A DNA stretch of 64,000 nt from Opitutales bacterium (GCA_028280845.1 JANQKZ010000035.1:1-64000), one strand, 5' to 3'; counted from the first letter of the stretch, positions 37,002-46,417 are shown. Made by a program: numbers and translations. Notes: a model not told the origin generated them from the letters alone.

Positions 37002-37838
37002 GTGAAGCGTTTCCAAATTTTTGATACACCGGGATTCGCCCGGCTTTGGACCATCCTGCTCGTGTGGTTTGCCGTATGGAGCCTGGTCGGGTTTTTTGTA
37101 GTGGGCCTCAATCTTGACATTCCCGGAGGAGCGACGGCGGATATGATCTTTATGGGCCTGGCCGCCAGCCTGATCTTGATGGAAACGGCCAAGATGCGGG
37201 GGTGGCGGACAGCCTGGCTCAGTTTTGTCTGGGTGGCGGTATTTTCCGGAGCTGTAGAAATCATGGGGGCGGTGACCGGATTTCCTTTTGGGGTATACCA
37301 CTATACCGATGCCTTTGGCCTGAAAGTCTTCGGGATCCTCCCCCTTACGGTTCCTCTGGCCTGGTGGATCGTGGTACAGCCGATGTATCAGTTGGCGGAC
37401 CTGAGGTTTCGTGGGATGCGGATGGAGCGCTATATCCTAATCCCCTTTCTGGTGAGCACGGCAGCGGTGTGGGTCGATCTCTTGCTAGAGCCCGTCGCCT
37501 GGCTCGTGCGGGGGTATTGGATCTGGGAAGGACCGGGTCGATACTTCGGGGTGCCCTCCCAGAATTTCGCGGGTTGGTTTGGGACAGCCTTTATCATTTG
37601 CCTGGGCTTGTTAAAGGTGGAGAGATCGGTGAATACGGAAACGACCACGCATATTCCGGCGACCTTCAGTTGCGGTGTGCTCGCGGTGGTTATCCTCACC
37701 TTCTGCCTTTCCGCGCTGATGAAAGGCTATATCTTACCCACGCTTATTGGGATGAGTTTCCTGGGCTTTCTGGTGGGATCTTTTTTATCTTTTTCGCGTC
37801 GCTATCGCTCTTGGGTAGCACAAAAAACGCAAGGATGA
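37002..37838 (+). CDS. cruF: Carotenoid 1',2'-hydratase-like membrane protein
   Basis: CruF proteins hydrate the psi end of carotenes in the inner membrane. The 278-residue protein has about seven hydrophobic segments and the family phrases GFPFGVYHYT (about residues 93-102), LPLTVPLAWWIVV and YFGVPSQNFAGWFGTA. The start is GTG at 37002. Its 3' end overlaps the convergent lspA gene by 95 bp, the overlap encoding the last membrane segment and basic tail here. Neighbour of the CrtI-like gene, supporting a carotenoid pathway. Confidence 0.85.
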   Translation: MKRFQIFDTPGFARLWTILLVWFAVWSLVGFFVVGLNLDIPGGATADMIFMGLAASLILMETAKMRGWRTAWLSFVWVAVFSGAVEIMGAVTGFPFGVYHYTDAFGLKVFGILPLTVPLAWWIVVQPMYQLADLRFRGMRMERYILIPFLVSTAAVWVDLLLEPVAWLVRGYWIWEGPGRYFGVPSQNFAGWFGTAFIICLGLLKVERSVNTETTTHIPATFSCGVLAVVILTFCLSALMKGYILPTLIGMSFLGFLVGSFLSFSRRYRSWVAQKTQG

Positions 37839-38346
37839 AGTAGAGGAAGACGCCCGTGGTAATCCCGCTGTCGGCAATGTTGAAGGCGGGGAATCGAGGG
37901 CCGATGAAGGGCACGTCGAAGGGAAAGTGGACATCGAGGAAATCGATGACATGACCATGCCAGACGCGGTCGATGAAATTACCGAGGATTCCCCCAATAA
38001 TAAGCCCAAACACGATCTGAAGGGAGGGGCGATGGAGTTCCAGATCTTTACGAAACAGATATATGGCGGCAATAGCCACGATGGCGAGGATGGCGAGGAG
38101 CCAACCATAACCGGCAAAGGCACCAAAAGCAGCTCCCTTGTTGCCAATGTGGACCAGGTAAAAAGTACCATCGATAATTGTTTTCCAGGGAGGATTATAT
38201 GTCCCCTCGGGAATGGTGTTCAGCACCCATTGTTTGGTGGCTAGATCGAGCGTGAGGATGACGACAGCGGTGGCATGCAGCCGCCAGGCTCGCATAGCTT
38301 TCGCCGCCAGACCCCCTGCGGGGTGGGGCGGAGCAGGGCTATTCAT
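37744..38346 (-). CDS. lspA: Lipoprotein signal peptidase (signal peptidase II)
   Basis: This inner-membrane aspartyl protease cuts the signal peptide from prolipoproteins. With ATG at 38346 the product is 200 residues. It shows LTLDLATKQWV (first helix), GAAFGAF, GNFIDRVWHGHVIDFLDVHF with catalytic Asp135, and FPAFNIADSG with catalytic Asp159. A hydrophilic tail of about 24 residues follows the last helix and is encoded in the overlap with cruF. The start overlaps the stop of the DksA-like gene by 8 bp, so translation is coupled. The order ileS-dksA-like-lspA resembles the common ileS-lspA operon. Confidence 0.94.
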   Translation of the reverse strand: MNSPAPPHPAGGLAAKAMRAWRLHATAVVILTLDLATKQWVLNTIPEGTYNPPWKTIIDGTFYLVHIGNKGAAFGAFAGYGWLLAILAIVAIAAIYLFRKDLELHRPSLQIVFGLIIGGILGNFIDRVWHGHVIDFLDVHFPFDVPFIGPRFPAFNIADSGITTGVFLYFILAFFVLPKSDSDAKKIKKIPPESPGNSSQ

Positions 38347-39235
38347 CGTCGTCGTCGGAGGCGAGGGTCGGTCCGTCATCCACATCCGAAAAGACTCCGC
38401 CACGCTCGACCTTACGCCGGTTCATGCGCTCATATTGCGATTGGCCTTCCACGGAGTAGCGGGTGAAGGGCACGGCCATGAGGCGCTCCCGGGAAATGGG
38501 CTGTCCGGTGATTTCGCACACCCCATAAGTCCCATCAAAAATGCGCTGAATGGCTTTCTCGATCTCGGAAAGGATTTCCTGCTCGTTGGAAACCATGCTG
38601 ATGGCGAGATCGCGGTCGAAGGTATCGGTGCCGGCATCGGCCTGGTGTTGACCATAACCGGAGAGGTCTCCAGAGTCTTCACGACTGGAGCGTTTGAGGG
38701 TCTCATTCGTGTGGAGTTGCAGCTCGTCGGTGAAGTGATTCCTCAGCTCGATAAGGGCCTTGTAGTATTTAGAAAGCTTTTTGGGCACCTTTTGCTCGTC
38801 GTGGTTATTGGCAGAGGAGCTGCCATTGCCTCCGGTGAGACCGAGAATGTCATTGATGGAGGCTGCGCCCAAATTGCGTTTTTCTACCTTGATCTCCGGG
38901 GTGGGCTCGACCTGCTTTTTGGTCGCGGCCTTAGCCGCGGCCTTTTTTTCTTTCTCTGCCGGGGCAGGTTTCTTGGTTTTTAGAACAGCCTGCACATCGT
39001 CGAGCGTAAAGCCGGTCGGTGCGGCCTTTTTGGGAGTGGATACCTTAAAGATAGCCGGGGTATTTTTCTTCTTATTGGAGACGACGGCCGACTTCTTCGG
39101 GGCAGATGTCTTTTTCGCGGCGGCTTTCTTTGCGGGAGCCTTCTTTTTGGCCGCGGTCTTTTTTGCGGCGACCTTTTTCTTCGCGGGGGCCTTCTTTGCA
39201 GCTGTCTTAGGGGATGTTTTTTTCTTAGCCGGCAT
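38339..39235 (-). CDS. DksA/TraR-like protein with histone H1-like Lys/Ala-rich N-terminal tail
   Basis: The 298-residue product (ATG at 39235; a frame from 39328 would run into ileS) has two parts. Residues 1-110 are dominated by AKK, APAKK and AAKK repeats as in histone H1 and chlamydial Hc proteins, probably binding DNA. Residues about 150-270 match DksA/TraR: KYYKALIELRNHF, the D-rich loop TFDRDLAISM, and RIFDGTYGVCEITGQPISRERLMAVPF. The zinc knuckle is degraded: of the four cysteine positions only Cys240 remains (others Thr243, Ser261, Gly264). An acidic tail DDDDE ends it. It lies between ileS and lspA. Role is probably transcription or nucleoid control; partners unknown. Confidence 0.85.
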   Translation of the reverse strand: MPAKKKTSPKTAAKKAPAKKKVAAKKTAAKKKAPAKKAAAKKTSAPKKSAVVSNKKKNTPAIFKVSTPKKAAPTGFTLDDVQAVLKTKKPAPAEKEKKAAAKAATKKQVEPTPEIKVEKRNLGAASINDILGLTGGNGSSSANNHDEQKVPKKLSKYYKALIELRNHFTDELQLHTNETLKRSSREDSGDLSGYGQHQADAGTDTFDRDLAISMVSNEQEILSEIEKAIQRIFDGTYGVCEITGQPISRERLMAVPFTRYSVEGQSQYERMNRRKVERGGVFSDVDDGPTLASDDDDE

Positions 39236-39299
39236 GATATTGAGTGTTACTAAATACAAGAACAGGGCGGTTCTGAAGAACCACCGGAAAGGGTTATGG

Positions 39300-42164
39300 T
39301 TAGGGATTTGAAAGGTTGAGGGATTCAAGGGCCTGGGCGTCTCTGGGGGAGACCGGTCCCCAGGCGGTGTCGGTTAATTCCGGAACCCAGCGCCAACTGC
39401 GCGGGCACTTTTGATATCCCAGGGATTCGGCCGGAACCGCTTCAAGGTGGATAGACGCATCGGTATCATCGGTATCAGCAAGGGATAGTCGGACCTCACT
39501 GACCTGAAAAAGTTCGGCCAGTTTCTCTGAAAAATGTTCCAGGGGGGCGCGGGCCGGGTGCGCCGGGCCAACGGTGAGGCTGACCACGGAGTCGAGCCCC
39601 TGCCCGATTTTCTTGTCCTGGCGCAAGGTTTCCAACTGCTCATTGACCAGCTCCTTTACCCCAAGGAGGCCATCAAAGGCTGTGTTCAGCTCCACATTGA
39701 GCCAGGTCTGGGGCAGGACTGGCCAAGGCTGCTCGGCCACGTAAGAATCGGCAAAATCGGAATTGGACTGATAATAGGCCCAGGCCTCTTCCGTGGTGAA
39801 GGGGCAAATAGGATTTAGAATCGTGACCAGAGCTCTAAAGATATGATCCAGGGCCGTCTGAGAGCTACGTCTCAAGGGATGATCATGCGCCAGGGTATAG
39901 AGACGGTCTTTCAGGATATCATGATAACTGGACGACAGGGTGACGGTGACGAAGTTGATGATCGCCTGGTAGCCGCGGTGGAATTCGTAATGATCAAAAT
40001 TGCTTTCCACCGTTTGGACCAGGGTGGCCGTCTGGTGGAGGGCCCACTGGTCGATGGCGTCCATCTCCCCATAGGGGATGGCCTGGGTGGCCGGGTCAAA
40101 ATCATGAAGATTGCCAATCTGGTAGCGGAGGGTGTTCCGGAGACTACGGTAGGAATTGGAAATGTTTTTAATGATTTTCTCCGAGACCGGGACGTCGCCG
40201 CGATAGTCCTGAGAGCACAGCCAGAGGCGTACGACATCAGCTCCAAACTGCGAGATATAGGCGTCGCTGGTTTGGGGCTTTTTCTTGGAACCGTCAGACT
40301 TGGAGATCTTGGTCCCGTCCTCGTTCACCATGAAACCATGCGTGATGACTTTATTAAAGGGTGCATCGCCGTGGGTCATGATTCCCACCCAAAGGGAAGA
40401 CTGGAACCAGCCGCGATGCTGGTCACTTCCCTCGAAATAGAGGTCACAGGGCCGGTACAACTCCGGATGCTCCAGGAGGACGGAGTTCTGGCTATTGGCC
40501 GAGTCGATCCAGACGTCCAGGGTGTCGCGTCCGCATTTCAATTGAGACGGGGCAGGCCAGCCCTCGGGTAAATCAATACCCTTAAGCAGCTGCTCGGCCG
40601 ACCAGTCAAACCAGATATCTGTGCCATGATCCCGAACTTTGGCGGCAATCCCGCGGATAACCGGCCCGCTGAGATAGGCTTCTCCATTTTCGTCGTAGAA
40701 GGCCGGGATGGGCACACCCCAGCTACGCTGGCGGCTGATACACCAATCCGGGCGGTTCTCTACGGCCCCGCGGATCCGGTTTTCCCCCCAGGCGGGGATG
40801 AAGCCGTGGTTGGCAGCCAACTTATCAATCTCGGAAAGGGCGTCGCTACGCAGACCATCTTTGTCGAGTTCGATAAACCACTGGTCCATGGCTCTGAAAA
40901 TGACCGGTGTTTTGGAGCGCCAGCAGTGCGGGTACTGATGGTGATACACTTCAAAATGCAGGAGGGAACCATTGTTCTCGATGATTTGCAGGACGCCCTT
41001 ATTGGCAGGAGAGCGGCCTTTCACCTCGAGGAGAGAGAGCCCGACAAGGGATTCGGGGAGTTGGCCATCGTCTACGAATTTCCCCTCGTCGTCCACGGGG
41101 GCATAGATCTCCAAGCCGTATTTCAGGCCGGTCACGTAGTCGTCGAGTCCATGGCCGGGGGCGGTGTGGACACAGCCGGTGCCGGATTCGGTCGTCACAT
41201 AGTCGGCCAGGACGAGGAGGCTGTCGCGGTCGATAAAGGGGTGACGTGCTTTGAGTCCTTCGAATTCCTTTCCAAGAAGGATTTTTCCGGAGTCCGCACC
41301 GGACCACCCCGTCTTTTTCAGGAAGTCTTCCACGAGGGGTTCGGCGAGCAGGTATTGCTCATTCTCGTAGGTCACGACCTCGTAACGCACCTCGGGGTGC
41401 AAGGCGATGGCCAGGTTGGCCGGAAGCGTCCAGGGAGTGGTCGTCCAGATAACCACGTTGAGGGGGCCTTCCAGTCCGATTTTGACGGACTCTTCAGCAG
41501 GCAGCTCAAACTTTACATAAATCGAAGGGCTTTTGTGGTCCTTGTATTCGATTTCAGCTTCGGCCAGGGCGGTGGCGTAGGGGATTGACCAATACACCGG
41601 TTTCTTGCTGCGATAGATCAGGTCTTTCTCGACAATCTTGGCGAGGGTCTCCAGCTCGACTGCCTCATAGGCAGGATGAATCGTCCAATATGGGTTTTCC
41701 CAGTCTCCCAGAACTCCGAGACGGATAAATTGCTGGTCCTGACGGACTTTGTACTCAGCGGCAAACTCGGCACAGCGTTTGCGAATCTCCAGCGGCGTAT
41801 AATCCTTCCCCTCCTTTTGCATTTCCTGCATGACTTTTTGCTCGATGGGGAGACCGTGGGAGTCGTACCCGGGAACGTAAGGGCTTTCGTATCCCCGGAG
41901 GCTCTTGTAACGGACAATTGCGTCTTTGATCACCTTATTGAGGGCCGTCCCGATATGGACATCTCCGCTGGTAAACGGAGGACCGTCATGAAGGACAAAC
42001 ACCTTGCCATTCCCCTTAGCGGAGCGATTTTTTTCAAGGATACGGTGGTATAAATTGTCTGACTCCCACATCTGGAGACGTTCTGGTTCACGTTTCACCA
42101 GATTGGCTCGCATCGGAAAATCCGTGACGGGGAGATTCAGGGTATCTTTCAGTTCAGGTGGCAT
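39300..42164 (-). CDS. ileS: Isoleucyl-tRNA synthetase
   Basis: This class I synthetase charges tRNA-Ile. The 954-residue protein has the HIGH motif in DVHIGTAL, the editing domain with TWTLPANLAIALHP-type residues, and KMSKS as KISKSDGSKK. It is slightly longer than E. coli IleS (938). The C-terminal zinc finger found in bacterial type I enzymes is degraded: only Cys920 remains of C-x2-C (CPRS), and the second pair is replaced by GPVS. First gene of ileS-dksA-like-lspA on the minus strand, divergent from the Na/Ca exchanger gene by 212 bp. Confidence 0.97.
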   Translation of the reverse strand: MPPELKDTLNLPVTDFPMRANLVKREPERLQMWESDNLYHRILEKNRSAKGNGKVFVLHDGPPFTSGDVHIGTALNKVIKDAIVRYKSLRGYESPYVPGYDSHGLPIEQKVMQEMQKEGKDYTPLEIRKRCAEFAAEYKVRQDQQFIRLGVLGDWENPYWTIHPAYEAVELETLAKIVEKDLIYRSKKPVYWSIPYATALAEAEIEYKDHKSPSIYVKFELPAEESVKIGLEGPLNVVIWTTTPWTLPANLAIALHPEVRYEVVTYENEQYLLAEPLVEDFLKKTGWSGADSGKILLGKEFEGLKARHPFIDRDSLLVLADYVTTESGTGCVHTAPGHGLDDYVTGLKYGLEIYAPVDDEGKFVDDGQLPESLVGLSLLEVKGRSPANKGVLQIIENNGSLLHFEVYHHQYPHCWRSKTPVIFRAMDQWFIELDKDGLRSDALSEIDKLAANHGFIPAWGENRIRGAVENRPDWCISRQRSWGVPIPAFYDENGEAYLSGPVIRGIAAKVRDHGTDIWFDWSAEQLLKGIDLPEGWPAPSQLKCGRDTLDVWIDSANSQNSVLLEHPELYRPCDLYFEGSDQHRGWFQSSLWVGIMTHGDAPFNKVITHGFMVNEDGTKISKSDGSKKKPQTSDAYISQFGADVVRLWLCSQDYRGDVPVSEKIIKNISNSYRSLRNTLRYQIGNLHDFDPATQAIPYGEMDAIDQWALHQTATLVQTVESNFDHYEFHRGYQAIINFVTVTLSSSYHDILKDRLYTLAHDHPLRRSSQTALDHIFRALVTILNPICPFTTEEAWAYYQSNSDFADSYVAEQPWPVLPQTWLNVELNTAFDGLLGVKELVNEQLETLRQDKKIGQGLDSVVSLTVGPAHPARAPLEHFSEKLAELFQVSEVRLSLADTDDTDASIHLEAVPAESLGYQKCPRSWRWVPELTDTAWGPVSPRDAQALESLNLSNP

Positions 42165-42376
42165 GGAGGCCTACGATCAGATGTTCAAATGGAAGCCGGA
42201 AAGCATGCCCTAAAGGTCCGGTTAGTCAAGGGCGAATCAGCAGGGGTGAGTGGGCCTTGAGGAGAAGCAAATGGGGCGATAAGTGCCGGATTCTGGTTGA
42301 ATTTGCTACACTTCGATTGACGTGAGAGGGATTTCTCTGCACATAAGACGGCTTTTAGTCATAAACGGCCAAATTT

Positions 42377-43417
42377 ATGGATTCATTCCTCACGTCCTTT
42401 TTAGCAGGGCTTCCCCTCTACGTCCTTTTCATCATCATTTGCGTGTTTCTCTATGTATTGGGGAAGGGTGCGGATATTCTGGTAGAAGAAGCGGTCGCGC
42501 TTTCTGTGCGCTGGGGCGTGCCAACGGTCTTGATCGGGGCAACCATCGTTAGCTTGGGGACGACGTTTCCCGAAATGGCCGTTTCGGTCATGAGCGCGAT
42601 TCGGGGAAACCCGGGGTTGGCACTGGGGAATGCAGTGGGATCGATTATTGCGGACACCGGGTTAATCCTTGGGCTGGCGGCTATAATGAAGCCCCTGCCG
42701 TTGAGAAAGGAAATTGTCAATCGGCAGGGCTGGATCCAGGTGGCATCTGGGATTCTCCTCGTCCTGGCCTGCTTCCCCTGGGGGAACCCCGGGCAAGTTT
42801 TCACCGTGGGGGGCAACCTCCCGCAATGGATGGGGTTTGTTTTTGTTGGCCTGCTGGTGGCCTATATTTATTTTTCGATCCGCTGGTCCCGAAACGGGCA
42901 GGCTCCCGAGGAGGCCGGAGTCCTGGAGAATAGCGATAAAAACTCCAATACCTGGGTGGTGTTTTTCAAACTGCTCTTTGGCCTGGCTCTGATCCTGGTG
43001 TCTTCCCAAATCCTGATCCCCTCAGTGGAGGAAACGGCCTATCGGCTCAAGGTGCCCGATGCGATTATTGCGGCGACCCTGGTGGCCCTGGGGACCTCGC
43101 TTCCCGAGTTAGTAACCGCCATTACCTCGGTTCGCCGTGGACACGGGGAGTTGGCTGTGGGCAATGTTATCGGGGCGGATATCCTCAATGTCCTGTTTGT
43201 AGCTGGGATAGCTGCGTCGGTCACCCCGGTCGGGCTGGAAGCCACAGCCTATTTCTTCCGCTTTCTGTTTCCCGCCATGCTACTGCTGCTGATTGTCTTC
43301 CGGATCGGAATTTTTGTGTCGAAGACACACCTGACGCGTCCCTTTGGCGTCATTATGCTCGCCATTTATGCCGGGGTGACGGTGCTGAGTTATTTCCTTG
43401 GCGTGGATATTCATTAA
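42377..43417 (+). CDS. Calcium/sodium antiporter (CaCA family, YrbG-like)
   Basis: This inner-membrane exchanger swaps Ca2+ for Na+ (or H+). The 346-residue protein has the two inverted alpha-repeats: repeat 1 with GATIVSLGTTFPEMAVSVMSAIRGNPGLALGNAVGSI, and repeat 2 with AATLVALGTSLPELVTAITSVRRGHGELAVGNVIGAD. The G-T-S/T-x-P-E signature in each holds the ion-binding Glu. About ten hydrophobic segments are visible. It stands alone. Ion specificity is inferred from the family. Confidence 0.92.
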   Translation: MDSFLTSFLAGLPLYVLFIIICVFLYVLGKGADILVEEAVALSVRWGVPTVLIGATIVSLGTTFPEMAVSVMSAIRGNPGLALGNAVGSIIADTGLILGLAAIMKPLPLRKEIVNRQGWIQVASGILLVLACFPWGNPGQVFTVGGNLPQWMGFVFVGLLVAYIYFSIRWSRNGQAPEEAGVLENSDKNSNTWVVFFKLLFGLALILVSSQILIPSVEETAYRLKVPDAIIAATLVALGTSLPELVTAITSVRRGHGELAVGNVIGADILNVLFVAGIAASVTPVGLEATAYFFRFLFPAMLLLLIVFRIGIFVSKTHLTRPFGVIMLAIYAGVTVLSYFLGVDIH

Positions 43418-43628
43418 GTGAGGAGCGGAGAGAGGTGTGAGGTTCGGGATCCCGAGTTCCGGTTTGTCGCGGCCGGCCATAAGCCCTGACGGTGTCGGTC
43501 TGAAAACTGTCCTCTGAATTCTGGATTTTGGCCTCTGAATTCCGATAACCTGTCGGTTCTGATTACTTTTTTCTGTCCCTCACTTATTACCTCTCTATTC
43601 TCACCTCTTTCATCAACTGATTGACGAT

Positions 43629-45212
43629 ATGGCTGATCCCGACCGTAAACCTGTGCTGCTGGTCATCCGCGATGGCTGGGGCATCAATGATAACCCTGAG
43701 CAACAGGACTGGAATGCCGTAAAACGGGCAACGACTCCCTGTAGTGATGACCTGTCGGCCAACTGGCCCAGCACGGCTTTGGCCGCCTGTGGGCGTGATG
43801 TTGGACTGCCGGACGGGATTATGGGAAACAGCGAGGTGGGGCACCAGAATATCGGGGCTGGACGGATCGTAGACCAGGAGCTGGTTCGCATCGATAAGGG
43901 ATTTGAAAGTGGGAAGATGGGGGAGAACCCAGTCTTGAAATCCACCTTCGATCGAGTGAAAGCCAAGGGGAGTAAGCTTCACCTGATGGGCCTGGTATCT
44001 GATGCCGGTGTCCATGGCATGCTCGAGCACCTGTATCACCTCATTACCCTGGCGAAGCAGGCCGGGGTGGAGCAGGTCTTTATCCACGCCATCACCGATG
44101 GACGGGATACCCCACCCAAAAGTGGTTTGGGCTACATCCAACAGATTGAAGCGAAATGCGAAGCCATCGGACTGGGGAAAATTGCTTCGGTTTGTGGACG
44201 ATTCTGGATCATGGACCGAGACAAGCGTTGGGAGCGGGTGGAAAAAGCCTACAAACTGCTCACTGGTCAAGATGCAGCCAAGGCGGCTTCGGCCGAAGCC
44301 GCGGTGCAGCATTATTATGATCACCCACTGGATAACTCTCGCAGAGGAGATGAATTTGTGACTCCGACCTGGATTGTCGACGGGGCGGGTGATCCCTTGG
44401 CTACGATGGAGGATGGGGATTCGGTTATTTTTTATAATTACCGTGGGGATCGTCCGCGGGAGATCTCCTATGCCTTTCTGCACGATGATTTCGATGGGTT
44501 TGAACGCCTGGTTCGCCCTGACGTCTTTTTTGTCACGATGACGGAATATGAGAAAGGACTTTGCCCCAATGTCCTCTTTCCCAAACCGCCAAAGATGGTC
44601 AATATCCTGGGAGCTTATCTTGCGGATCTAGGGATTGCCCAGTTCCGTAGCGCCGAGACGGAGAAGTTTCCCCACGTGACTTTCTTTTTTAACGATTACC
44701 GCGAGGAGCCCTTTCCGGGGGAAGACCGCGGCTTGGTGCCCAGTCCCAAGGTTCCGACCTATGACCTGCAACCGGAAATGTCGGCCCCGGGCGTATGGGC
44801 TACCTCCGTGGAGGCGATTCGTTCCGGGAAGTATGGGTTGATCGTGGTGAATTTTGCAAATCCTGACATGGTTGGCCATACGGGGGTATTTGAAGCCGCG
44901 GTCAAAGCCTGCGAGGCGACCGATCATGGTCTGCAGCAACTCCTGGATGCCATTGATGAGATGGATGGTCGTGCGATCGTCACGGCCGATCACGGAAATA
45001 GTGACCAACTGTTTGATCCGACCACCGGCGGCCCGCATACGGCCCACACGCTCAATCCGGTGGAACTGGTGATCTACGGGCGCGACTGTAAAGACCTGAA
45101 GCTGGCCCAATCGGACAACCGTCTCGCGGACATTGCGCCCACCCTTCTTGAGTTGATGGAGCTCCCGATTCCGGCTGAGATGACCGGGAAGAGTCTGATT
45201 TCGAAATCTTAG
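43629..45212 (+). CDS. gpmI: 2,3-bisphosphoglycerate-independent phosphoglycerate mutase
   Basis: This glycolytic enzyme interconverts 3- and 2-phosphoglycerate with two metal ions. The 527-residue protein has VIRDGWG (metal Asp15), the phospho-serine motif [14 protein letters not shown] (Ser68), [11 protein letters not shown], and the second metal site with [10 protein letters not shown]. Length is normal. The family metal-binding pattern is complete. The 211-bp upstream gap is low complexity. Convergent with the SET-domain gene. Confidence 0.96.
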   Translation: MADPDRKPVLLVIRDGWGINDNPEQQDWNAVKRATTPCSDDLSANWPSTALAACGRDVGLPDGIMGNSEVGHQNIGAGRIVDQELVRIDKGFESGKMGENPVLKSTFDRVKAKGSKLHLMGLVSDAGVHGMLEHLYHLITLAKQAGVEQVFIHAITDGRDTPPKSGLGYIQQIEAKCEAIGLGKIASVCGRFWIMDRDKRWERVEKAYKLLTGQDAAKAASAEAAVQHYYDHPLDNSRRGDEFVTPTWIVDGAGDPLATMEDGDSVIFYNYRGDRPREISYAFLHDDFDGFERLVRPDVFFVTMTEYEKGLCPNVLFPKPPKMVNILGAYLADLGIAQFRSAETEKFPHVTFFFNDYREEPFPGEDRGLVPSPKVPTYDLQPEMSAPGVWATSVEAIRSGKYGLIVVNFANPDMVGHTGVFEAAVKACEATDHGLQQLLDAIDEMDGRAIVTADHGNSDQLFDPTTGGPHTAHTLNPVELVIYGRDCKDLKLAQSDNRLADIAPTLLELMELPIPAEMTGKSLISKS

Positions 45213-45270
45213 GCTTTCAAAATCAGGAGCGAGAGTGAACGTGAGGGTAAACGTGTTTCCCTCTGGGGAT

Positions 45271-45367
45271 GTGCCTAGTGTCTGATGTCTAGGGCTTGGT
45301 GAATAGGAGGATTTTCTCAGATTAGACAGATGAGCTAGCTAGACACTAGACACCCGTCATTTAGCAC
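45271..45367. repeat. Degenerate TAGTGTCT repeat with facing inverted copy
   Basis: GTGCCTAGTGTCTGATGTCTAGGG at 45271-45294 faces CTAGACACTAGACACCCGTC at 45339-45358. CTAGTGTCT and AGACACTAG are exact complements, giving a possible long hairpin between two convergent genes. Confidence 0.55.
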
Positions 45368-45369
45368 TT

Positions 45370-45393
45370 AAATAGACCGTTTACGGTCTATTT
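45370..45393. terminator. Hairpin overlapping the SET-domain gene stop codon
   Basis: AAATAGACCGT (45370-45380) and ACGGTCTATTT (45383-45393) form a nearly perfect dyad; the stop codon of the minus-strand SET gene lies in one arm. Probably ends transcription from one or both convergent genes. Confidence 0.5.
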
Positions 45394-45819
45394 TACATCC
45401 TCACCGAGGACATCCCAGTATTCATCGCCGTAGTCGAAGAATAATTCTTCCTCGGGTTCGATTCGCTTCAGGGCTCGGATCTTGGCAGATTTCCAACGGG
45501 TGCTGGTTACCAGTTCGGCGTTGGGGGTGTTGCTGTGATTGATATACTTGGTGTAGTTGCCGTCGTGTCCTTGTGCGTCCAAGTACCAGTCAGTGCAAAT
45601 CCACACGAGGTAGCGCGAATTGACATAGGGCTCATTATTGGCCTGCTCCTCGGTGAGGCGTTTCCCCGTGTAATGGCCAATGATATCACCTTTGCGCAGG
45701 CGCTTCAGGGCGAAGAGGCCCAGCCCGATGCCAGCAATGGTGGAGGGCTTTACTTCGAAGTCTTCCTCAGAAAACCAAACCGGTTTTCGTTTACGGGTTT
45801 TCGGTTTGTTCTTCCCCAT
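45388..45819 (-). CDS. SET-domain protein (predicted protein lysine methyltransferase)
   Basis: SET enzymes transfer a methyl group from S-adenosylmethionine to lysine. The 143-residue protein is one compact SET domain after a basic head (KNKPKTRKRK). It has GIGLGLFALKRLRKGDIIGHYTG, the cofactor motif YINHSNTPNA (NHS at 94-96, with N where NHSC usually has C), and EELFFDYGDEYW with the catalytic-region Tyr130. There is no post-SET cysteine cluster. It lies between gpmI and a secreted-protein gene, divergent from the latter by 20 bp. A possible substrate, the H1-like tail protein, is encoded about 6 kb away. Confidence 0.87.
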   Translation of the reverse strand: MGKNKPKTRKRKPVWFSEEDFEVKPSTIAGIGLGLFALKRLRKGDIIGHYTGKRLTEEQANNEPYVNSRYLVWICTDWYLDAQGHDGNYTKYINHSNTPNAELVTSTRWKSAKIRALKRIEPEEELFFDYGDEYWDVLGEDVK

Positions 45820-45839
45820 GCCTTGAGTAGTCTTGTTGT

Positions 45840-46307
45840 ATGAAATCTCGCATTCCCCTCGGGGTCATCACGATACTGATAGTTATGAGTTCGCTGGAAG
45901 CTAAAGAAGAATTACTTGCTCATGACAAGGCCTTTGCCGATTTATCTTTAGAAAAAGGATACCTGGTCGCTTTTGCGGCTTATCTGCACCCGGATGTAAT
46001 CATGCTCAGCGATGGTAAGCTCCCGACTTTTGGATTGTCCGCTGCGTTGGACGGATTGCGCAGCGGGGCGGATGACTTTGATTTAGCCTGGGTTCCGCAG
46101 GATGGGGAAATCGCGCGATCGGATGATATGGGATACACATGGGGGTATTGGGAGCTGTGGCCGAAAGGCAAGGCAGGCCAAGGAGAGGCGCTCGTGTCCG
46201 GAAAATACCTAAATGTTTGGAGGCGGGATGCGAGCGGGGCTTGGAAGGTGTTGGTGGACATAGGCAATACCAATGGTCCGACCAAGGGATCCGAGTCCAC
46301 AGAGTAA
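45840..46307 (+). CDS. Secreted SnoaL/DUF4440-like protein
   Basis: The 155-residue protein has a short signal peptide (KSRIPLGVITILIVMSS, cleavage expected near residue 21) followed by an NTF2-like domain. AHDKAFADLSLEKGYLVAFAAYLHPDVIMLSDG at the start is the DUF4440 helix pair, and WGYWELWP ... GKYLNVWRRDASGAWKVLVDIGN forms the beta-sheet. Such proteins are often small enzymes or binding pockets of unknown ligand. It is divergent from the SET gene and is 110 bp before the S55 peptidase gene. Confidence 0.75.
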   Translation: MKSRIPLGVITILIVMSSLEAKEELLAHDKAFADLSLEKGYLVAFAAYLHPDVIMLSDGKLPTFGLSAALDGLRSGADDFDLAWVPQDGEIARSDDMGYTWGYWELWPKGKAGQGEALVSGKYLNVWRRDASGAWKVLVDIGNTNGPTKGSESTE

Positions 46308-46417
46308 GCGGGAACAAAACCCACTGAGGGGGATCAGAGGAATGAAAAGAAGTTTGTCCTGATCAGGAAATCGATTTAGGAAGTTGACCCTTTTCTCACC
46401 TTGATCTCCATAATTGT

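Noticed and set aside
39843-41588. Two long plus-strand frames (242 and 320 codons) antisense to ileS
   Set aside because: Shadow frames of a well-supported synthetase gene, without recognisable motifs.
45243-45263. Hairpin GAGGGTAAAC/GTTTCCCTC after gpmI
   Set aside because: A bulged stem without a T-run; too weak to list as a terminator.
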